Source of the DNA: Lophium mytilinum
Taxonomy: Eukaryota; Ascomycota; Dothideomycetes; Mytilinidiales; Mytilinidiaceae
Assembly: GCA_010093605.1 (NCBI GenBank)
Contig: MU004196.1
Span: 832,255-896,254, forward strand
Length of the DNA stretch: 64,000 nt
Direction of reading: 5' to 3'
Part shown: positions 58,256-64,000 of the stretch, piece after piece
How the letters are laid out: each line of letters begins with the position of its first letter
How positions within the stretch are numbered: position 1 is the stretch's first letter
Translations under genes and position numbers: made by a program
The notes under the pieces: model-generated
What the model was told of the DNA's origin: nothing
Seen by the model: the letters and a program-made list of their open reading frames with translations, nothing else
The model's database searches: none

Positions 58256-59494
58256 GAAAAACCAGGCAATGGACACGGCGGGTAGGCAGGCGTCGAGGCG
58301 TTGGATACCACGAAATGGGTGGTTAGATCTCCAAAAAGGCAGATATCATGGACCTCAAAAGTTATTTTGGCATATCAGAAAATCCATTATGGGGCCTTGT
58401 CTCCTCTATAAAATTAACTTCCCTCGCCTGATTCATGAGCCACGTCAATAACATGCCAAAAACGACTTCAAATTGCACGGACTGGCCCTACTTTATACAT
58501 CTCGCACTCTCAAGATTAACGCTTTGTCTGAGGCCTGGTTTAAAGGGTTCGCCAATGGTATGCCCAAAATACCTTCAAATTGCGCGGACTGACTGGCGCC
58601 CATTCATACATCTCGCGTCCCCAAGATTATCCCTAATTCTCAAGCCTGATTTGAAGCGTTCGCCAATAGTATGCCAAAATCGACTCCAAATCGCACGGAC
58701 TGGCTCCACTTTATACATCTCGCACCCGCAAGATGAAGCATATTACCAAGGCCTAAAATGAAGTGTTTGCCAATAACATGCCAAAAAAGACGCCAAATCG
58801 CACGGACTGGCTCCCGTTTATATGTCTCGCGACCTCCAAATCAACCCTCATTCTTAGGCCTGATTTGAAGCGTTCGCCAATAACATGCCAAAACCGCCTT
58901 CAAACCGCACGGACTGGCCTCGATTTATACATCTCCCAGTCCAATCAACAATATCACATCATCCACACCACACAAAAGAGTCCTGTGAAAAATCTGTATT
59001 TCCAGCGTTTCACCCGGCCCGCGAATCGGAGGCTGGGGCAAGCAACACGCAGGAAGAGGCTCATCATTCAGTAGACTACATTGAATGGAATTTGGGCAAC
59101 CCACAGCCATCTCATCGTACATGAAGGTCGTGAAGGTTGTTGGTAAGTAAAAAGAAAAGTAGAAAGTAAGGGAAAGCCTTGATTATGAACCAATAAAAAC
59201 CAGAACGCCTAGACCTAGCTATTCGTGTAGCAAAAGTGTCGATATCGTATGCCCCATCCTATCCGCCCATCTCTCCGTCTGTCTGTCTGCCCTTCGCCAA
59301 TCGTGTCATCGTGTGTGTCGGATGGGCAAGGCCGCAATTCGAGAGTTGCTCGAAAGTCGAAGAAAGCAGCATGGCTCGCACACACGCTCGCTCAACCAAA
59401 ACACCTCCCTCCCTAGGATATATCCTAGCCATACCTCAGTGTCTCCAGCACCTCACACCCCTATGCTTATCCTGTTCAACAGTAGCACCTCCCT
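58256..59494. other. Convergent intergenic region with tandem repeats
   Basis: This lies between MYG1 (+) and IGO1 (-). The first part holds the five-copy repeat described separately; the rest shows no feature. Confidence 0.5.
58443..58945. repeat. Five-copy tandem repeat with a period of about 108 bp
   Basis: Units share GTTCGCCAATAnnATGCCAA, then CTTCAAATCGCACGGACTGG and TTTATACATCTCGC. The ATGCCAAA block is found at about 58453, 58559, 58670, 58778 and 58884, giving spacings of about 106-111 bp. Copies differ by substitutions and small indels. A weaker related segment may lie at 58340-58440. Confidence 0.92.
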
Positions 59495-60100
59495 CTACGC
59501 CTTCTCCTCCCCATCTACATCGTCCACGCTCGTCTCCCGGTTCAAGCTCGTCTCGCGATGCAGGAAGCTGTTCTCCTTGACCGGGCTGCCGGCGCCGCCA
59601 TTGGTGCCGGGCACGCCGGGCTGGCCGCCCTGCGTCGAGATGCTGCCGCCGTTCTGGTTCTGCGGCGCGATGTGCGGGATCTTCTCGGGCACGGGGTGCT
59701 CGCGGCCGATGGAGGTGACGCCGATGTCGGAGGCTTTGCCGGCTTTGCTGAGGGCGTAGTCGCCGCTGTCGAAGTATTTGCGCTCCTGGGTGGGAAGGAC
59801 GGGTTAGCTGGGGCATTGTAGAAGGTGGATTCGAGTTGTGGAGCGGAGGAAAGGGGGGTATGAGAGGGAGAGTGGGGGAGGCATACCTTCAGCTTGTTCT
59901 GCAGCAGGTCTTTCTTGTTGGGCAGCTTGCCGTACAGGCGGAAGAGCCGTTGCTCGTCCGGAGTCAACGTCTGTAACATTGTGTCAGTTGAATCTTCTTC
60001 AAAGACCTCAGACACCGCTTCTTGTAAGGAAGAGCAGCTGGTAAGGGGTGCAGCTATGACGTACGCTGATGTCGACTTTGTTCTGCTGATGAGGATTCAT
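59495..60100 (-). CDS. IGO1: Endosulfine-family PP2A inhibitor Igo1/Igo2
   Basis: Exons from the right: 60065-60100, 59887-59970 and 59495-59785, giving 136 residues. The 12-codon first exon gives MNPHQQNKVDIS, then TLTPDEQRLFRLYGKLPNKK and the hallmark YFDSGDYALSKAG. Ser47 in FDSGDY is the site phosphorylated by Greatwall/Rim15 kinase; the phospho-form inhibits PP2A-B55 and drives quiescence entry. The C-terminus is Gly/Gln/Asn-rich and disordered. The acceptor ATGTTACAG with a CAACTGAC branch site was chosen for intron 1 because it gives the family sequence with no insertion; an upstream open stretch (VFEEDSTDT) would then be intronic. Confidence 0.93.
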
Positions 60101-61426
60101 TGTGTGCGAGATCTCTGCGTTTCAGAGTCTGCGCGAAGGAGGCGAGGAATGCAGTGGGTAGGCAGTGTCGTCGGCGGGGAAGGTTTAGGAGAGATTCAGC
60201 GGAATGTTATGTGTTTATTCTTTGTTGTGTGTCCCAGGCAGCTTTGGCTTAGAAATTTATGGTGCTGTGCTGTCTGGCCGCGAACAAGGTCAAGGGTGAA
60301 TATGTTCTGGTCGCTCCGGCAGCCGAATCGCTTGAGTCGTGGGCCTGAGGCAGACGGGAACGTCGTCTTTGGTCTGTGTTTGGCGAGGGTTTTGTCGATA
60401 TAGCAGACGCCGATATACCCCTCCACGAATGTCGGTGACTGGCTGGGATGCGGTTTGGAGCGATAAGCAGGATTGTCGATGCTGCAACGCCCACCCGAGG
60501 TCCCGACAATGCGGATCGAAGCTGTGAACTGCTGGGCCGCAAATCTGGCCTGTGGTGCAGATCGTACGGTGTGTGACGGTGAGCAGAGTAGAAGGGTCGG
60601 AGGTGGAGTGGCTTCAGGCGGGTGGTATCGAGGTCGTGTCGGAGGGGTGTTTGTGAGGGAGTATGGTGGAGAAGAGCGATGTGGGGTTACTACTGCATAT
60701 ATGTAGGATGCAGCAGCGAGAGTGGTCCGACGGTGGGCTTGGGCGCGTCTGCAGGTGTCCGGCGAGCTAGAGGCAGAGACGGATACGGCGTTTGCACTTT
60801 GGGCAGCTTGGGCAGAGAGTGTGAGGAAGATATAGTTATTTGGACGTCGTCGAGGCACCACTCGACGTTCACTCTGCTGGCGGACCCTCCCATCCGCACC
60901 TCCACGCTGTGACGCCTTAACCAACGTCACGCGGGTCAGGCATTGGTTTTTCGGGCACCAGATCGTCACAATCCAGACAATTGCTAGCCCGGGCCCATTC
61001 TGTTCCTGACTGCTGGTCATCGATCGATCTGTTCCACTACACATGCGTCGGAGCTGCTTCACAATTTTCTCGATACTGCCAGAACCCAGCGCCGGAGACG
61101 ACGGATCCTGAGCTGAAGTCCACTCTCATCTCCAGGAGCAGAGTCCCGACGCCCAGACTGGCTGCTGCATTTCCCGCAGCATTGGTTCCCTCAATCATCG
61201 CACGCCGTGGACGCCTTTCCCTAGGCCCATGCCGAGACCCTGCTCTTCGGACCAGCATCATCACCAAAACGGCATTCGAAAAACGCCGTGGGCCTTCCCA
61301 TTGGACAATCGAGACGCAGCGTGCAGCTGACTGCCCGCACCAAGAGAACAGGCACATCGGCACATTATCCCCGCCGCTTTTACGCAGCACATCCACCCAC
61401 TCAAGGACCGTCAATTGTTCCCAATA
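60101..61426. other. Divergent promoter region of IGO1 and SFM1
   Basis: A 288-codon minus-strand frame over 60196-61062 lacks any family motif. It lies in the 5' flank of IGO1 and is treated as a chance frame. Nothing else was recognised. Confidence 0.45.
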
Positions 61427-62292
61427 ATGGCCGCCGCTGAGGGCGTGAAGACGTTTGTCGTCGAGCACTTGGACCCTGAGCTTGAGGCCTGGTCGTCCCT
61501 TGAGTATGCAGCAATAGCCACAGAATCTTCCAAATCTGGCGTGGAATTCTTGCTTTCCTCCGTTCCTGAGAGTTTGAAACTGCCTGAAAATTTGCACAAT
61601 GTGCAAGGTTTGAAGATCGAGCACAGAAGCATTGAGACAATATACGCAGACCGCAAGGACAAGGTGTGCTTGCTAGACCCCTCCGCGTCCAAGGAGTTGA
61701 GCCCAGCGGATGGAGAAACTTTTCAGATCTTCTTGTTTGGAGGCATTTTAGGTATCTGAGCAAACACACTGTACCTCAAACACCGCCGGAGCACCCACTG
61801 ACGCCATTGAAGGAGATGATCCGCCCAGAGGCAAGCTCGAGTCAAGCCGAGCCGCAACGACGTCTGCTGACTAGATCGAATCGCAGATCGTACATCGGAA
61901 CTACGGAAGAAAGGGTATGAGGGTCGACGATTAGGCCCTGTTCAGATGACCACCGACACTGCGGTTCGTGTTACTCGGATGATTGTCCAAGACAAAAGTA
62001 AGCAGTCACTGCGTCAAAAGGTGATGTGTAGCCAACACCCTGACGCCAATAGTTCCCCTGGAGAGCATACCGTACGTCGATCATCCTGAACTCAGGATCA
62101 ATAAGCACGAAAGCACCGAGATGCCTTTCCGCTACGTGAAAGGCCCGGACGGACAGCCGATTATGCCTGAAGTGAGTTCGTAGAGTCTTCTTGACATTGC
62201 TCTGGTCATAGGGAGTTCACTAATGGCTGCAACAGGGCATGGTAGAACTCATCATGAAAGATTCCGAGAGGGGATTTGGCGACCTCCTATGA
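61427..62292 (+). CDS. SFM1: SPOUT-family protein arginine methyltransferase Sfm1
   Basis: Five exons, 61427-61751, 61813-61830, 61887-61997, 62053-62171 and 62236-62292, encode 209 residues, close to yeast Sfm1. The yeast enzyme methylates an arginine of ribosomal protein Rps3. Landmarks are VVEHLDPELEAW, KDKVCLLDPSAS, IFLFGGILGDDPPRDRTSEL (over three exons), MTTDTAVRVTRMIVQDKI, YVDHPELRINKHESTEMPFRY and GMVELIMKDSERGFGDLL. Exon 2 is only 18 nt. The intron after it begins with GC (AGAG/GCAAGC) and ends GCAG, a GC-AG intron. No GT donor would give the conserved DDPPRDR. The ATG at 61427 is the first in frame. Confidence 0.93.
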
Positions 62293-62658
62293 GGGGGAAA
62301 GTCACGTTTGATCGATCTGGGTACATCAGTCCACCATTGTGTGCGGTGACTTGGGGAATTTTCTAGGTGTTCAAAGTGATAGACTTCCATCCTGTTGGAG
62401 TTCTCAAGAAACCCTCAAGACACCACAAGCAGCGATAAAAGAGTGCACATATATTCGATTACCGTACCTTATGGGGAAAATGTCACGTGCTCGTATGAGA
62501 CTGAGAATTAAAAGGCGATAAAATTCTATCTGTAAGAGCGCGTGGGCCCTCATAATCATACTTCTTCAACCGGCCGACTAGTATAGAAAGCGCTTCAAGC
62601 AGCTCCAGAGCAAGGAATCAACCATTTCGAATATCTATTCACTATAACCTCAAATAGT
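62293..62658. other. Convergent 3' intergenic region
   Basis: A short spacer between SFM1 (+) and the MDR oxidoreductase (-). Nothing was seen. Confidence 0.4.
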
Positions 62659-63792
62659 CTAAGGATTGAACATCACCGACTCACCCAGCCTACCAGATTT
62701 CGCTGCCAGATCAAACGCCTTCTCCCACTCCTCAAGCTTGAAAGTACCTCGCACCTTGACGATACTCCTAACGTCCAGTATACCCGTGTTTAGCAAACTG
62801 ATGAATGCCACATTGTCCGCTCGCGAATACATCCACTTTCCCCTCAACGTAATATCAAACCTCATCACGAACCTGTGCGGAATCGGCACATCTTCCAGGA
62901 AGCCCCCCATAAGACTGACCCTCCCCTCCGGCCTCAAGCTTAGAATCGCCGCTCTGAAATGCGTCGACCCCTTCGCCTCCGCAGGCGAGATATCAAAAAA
63001 CGCATCAATCCTCCCAAACTTCTTCAACGCCGCCATCTCCTCCCCCAAATCCCCCGTCATCCTTACCGTCTCCACCCTCCCCCCCAACTCCCTCTTCAAC
63101 CCCTCCAACGCCTCCCCATTCCGCCCCATCGCAATCACCCTTGCCCCCATCGCCAACGCCACCACCACAGCCGCCGACCCAAACCCCCCGGTCGCCGGCG
63201 CCACAACCACCGTCTCGCCCGCCTGCACCCCAATACTCCGCAGCCCCCCATACGGCACCAGCGCCTGCAGCATCCACCCCAGCTGCTCGGTGCTATACCC
63301 CAGCCCGCCCTCGGCGGGGCTGCCACACAGCCTCGCCTCATCCAGCACATGCACGTTCTCGAGCGGCGCCTTCACGTACTCGGCAAACGTCGCGTCGCGC
63401 CACTCCCCCCGCATCAGCTTGCGGCTCGCCTCCGTCATGCCCTCGGCGATGCCCATGATGATGATGGCGCCCGGGTCGTCGCGCCCGCGCACGATGCCGT
63501 CGACGTAGACGAGGTCGTGCGGTTTGAGGAGGACGGAGTCCGGGCCGGTGGCGGCGACGCGGCCGATGGCGGAGGTGCCGGTCACGAGGGGGGTGGGGTA
63601 GGCGTAGGCGCGGGTGCCGTTGTAGACGTCGCGGAGGTAGGGCATTATGGGGGCGTGGAGGATCTTGATTATGGCGGAGCCGGGGGTTGGGAGGGGGGTT
63701 GGGAGGGTTTTGGCGATGAGGGGGGCGGCGTAGGTTTCTTGGACGAGGGCGGTGTGGGTTGGTGGGAGGGGGGTGGTTGTGGGAGTGGACAT
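62659..63792 (-). CDS. Zinc-independent MDR-family (quinone-oxidoreductase-like) alcohol dehydrogenase
   Basis: An intronless frame of 377 residues. The N-terminal GroES-like half has GTSAIGRVAATGPDSVLLKPHDLVYVD. The Rossmann half has VVVAPATGGFGSAAVVVALAMGARVIAMGRN, a good NADP(H)-binding loop, and ends with a SLMGGFLEDVPIP segment and the usual C-terminal WEKAFDLAAKSGRLGESV. The cysteine cluster and His of zinc-dependent alcohol dehydrogenases are not evident, so an NADPH-dependent reductase is more likely. The substrate is unknown. The ATG at 63792 is the first in frame. GC content is high, which explains the long antisense frames over it. Confidence 0.88.
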   Translation of the reverse strand: MSTPTTTPLPPTHTALVQETYAAPLIAKTLPTPLPTPGSAIIKILHAPIMPYLRDVYNGTRAYAYPTPLVTGTSAIGRVAATGPDSVLLKPHDLVYVDGIVRGRDDPGAIIIMGIAEGMTEASRKLMRGEWRDATFAEYVKAPLENVHVLDEARLCGSPAEGGLGYSTEQLGWMLQALVPYGGLRSIGVQAGETVVVAPATGGFGSAAVVVALAMGARVIAMGRNGEALEGLKRELGGRVETVRMTGDLGEEMAALKKFGRIDAFFDISPAEAKGSTHFRAAILSLRPEGRVSLMGGFLEDVPIPHRFVMRFDITLRGKWMYSRADNVAFISLLNTGILDVRSIVKVRGTFKLEEWEKAFDLAAKSGRLGESVMFNP

Positions 63793-64000
63793 TTTGGTGG
63801 ATGGTAGGGTGTTTGGAAGGAGACTTGAGGCGGATGTGAGAGTTTGATGAGACGATGAAGCTGGAGATGTTGCGATTGAAGTGATTTGGATATGAGAATA
63901 GAAGATCTCATGTCTCTTATATCATAGCAAAGTCAGGCCTCCCAACTGGTCGTCTTACTACCGAAATAGGCCTAAAGACCCTCCGATGAAGCCCTTGGAG
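63793..64000. other. 5' flank of the MDR oxidoreductase
   Basis: Presumed promoter and leader. Nothing specific was recognised before the window end. Confidence 0.4.

Noticed and set aside
60196-61062. A 288-codon minus-strand frame upstream of IGO1
   Set aside because: No domain, signal peptide or conserved pattern was seen. Its composition looks like translated promoter DNA, and it lies in the divergent IGO1/SFM1 promoter region.
61037-61624. A 195-codon minus-strand frame over the SFM1 start
   Set aside because: Overlaps SFM1, whose family match is clear; the frame lacks motifs.
62666-63508. A 280-codon plus-strand frame antisense to the same gene
   Set aside because: Ser/Pro-rich shadow frame without domains.
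62959-63807. A 282-codon plus-strand frame antisense to the MDR oxidoreductase
   Set aside because: It is His/Arg/Pro-rich shadow translation of a GC-rich gene. The minus-strand protein has clear MDR motifs.
1-64000. CRISPR arrays, rRNA genes, intact transposons, secondary-metabolite backbone genes (PKS/NRPS) or viral insertions
   Set aside because: None of the repeats has a CRISPR repeat-spacer pattern. No transposase or reverse-transcriptase motifs, rRNA sequence, ketosynthase/adenylation signatures or viral genes were recognised in the frames read.

Overview
The window is nuclear DNA of a filamentous ascomycete (Pezizomycotina), most likely a Dothideomycete. The genes are intron-rich, with short introns (mostly 46-120 nt), GT-AG borders and CTNAC/CTAAC-type branch points. 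The conserved genes are typical of mould genomes: a HET-domain gene, GPI-anchored cell-wall proteins, a peroxisomal acyl-CoA oxidase ending in SKL, ICE2, IGO1 and BUD6. The assignment to Dothideomycetes is an impression from protein similarity. No organism-specific marker is present.

Layout. 1-10.4 kb: a truncated Mid2-like wall sensor (-), a vacuolar PQ-loop transporter (+), a gene-free stretch holding a tRNA-like element with a 93-bp duplication and an orphan E-box/TATA promoter, a small CFEM-like GPI protein (+), ALG11 (-) and COX18 (+) head to head. 10.6-13.3 kb: a short PDI-like gene (-) with an HDEL end but no CxxC site, head to head with a secreted 2-oxoglutarate/Fe(II) prolyl 4-hydroxylase-like gene (+). 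This pair is the most interesting locus seen. 14-23 kb: a HET-domain gene, a sulfotransferase-like P-loop protein, a Cys-rich GPI protein (-), a Tyr/Ser phosphatase (-) and an acyl-CoA oxidase (-). 23-30.3 kb: a gene-poor island with a decayed repeat array and only doubtful ORFs. 30.3-46.4 kb: PP2C phosphatase (+), FMN-dependent lactate oxidase-like enzyme ending in SKL (-), LST8 (+), BUD6 (-), PBP1/ataxin-2 (+). 46.4-54.5 kb: a relic of a Gfd2-like gene, an inositol/sugar transporter (-) whose second intron is a 9-bp minisatellite, a cupin protein (+) and a degenerate tRNA-like element. 54.5-64 kb: ICE2 (-), MYG1 (+), a five-copy ~108-bp tandem repeat, IGO1 endosulfine (-), SFM1 (+, with a GC-AG intron) and an MDR-family oxidoreductase (-).

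How the genes fit together. There is no biosynthetic gene cluster. Most genes are housekeeping: N-glycosylation, cytochrome oxidase assembly, ER shape, polarity and translation. Several have TOR- or nutrient-linked roles in yeast (vacuolar amino-acid export, LST8, PBP1, IGO1), but nothing in the sequence shows that this grouping is functional. Two enzymes carry C-terminal SKL and so point to peroxisomes. The PDI-like/prolyl-hydroxylase pair resembles, in outline, the alpha and beta subunits of animal collagen prolyl 4-hydroxylase.

All gene models were built by hand from reading frame, splice-site consensus and family knowledge. Phases were checked across every junction. Coordinates span start codon to stop codon including introns, and no transcript evidence was available.
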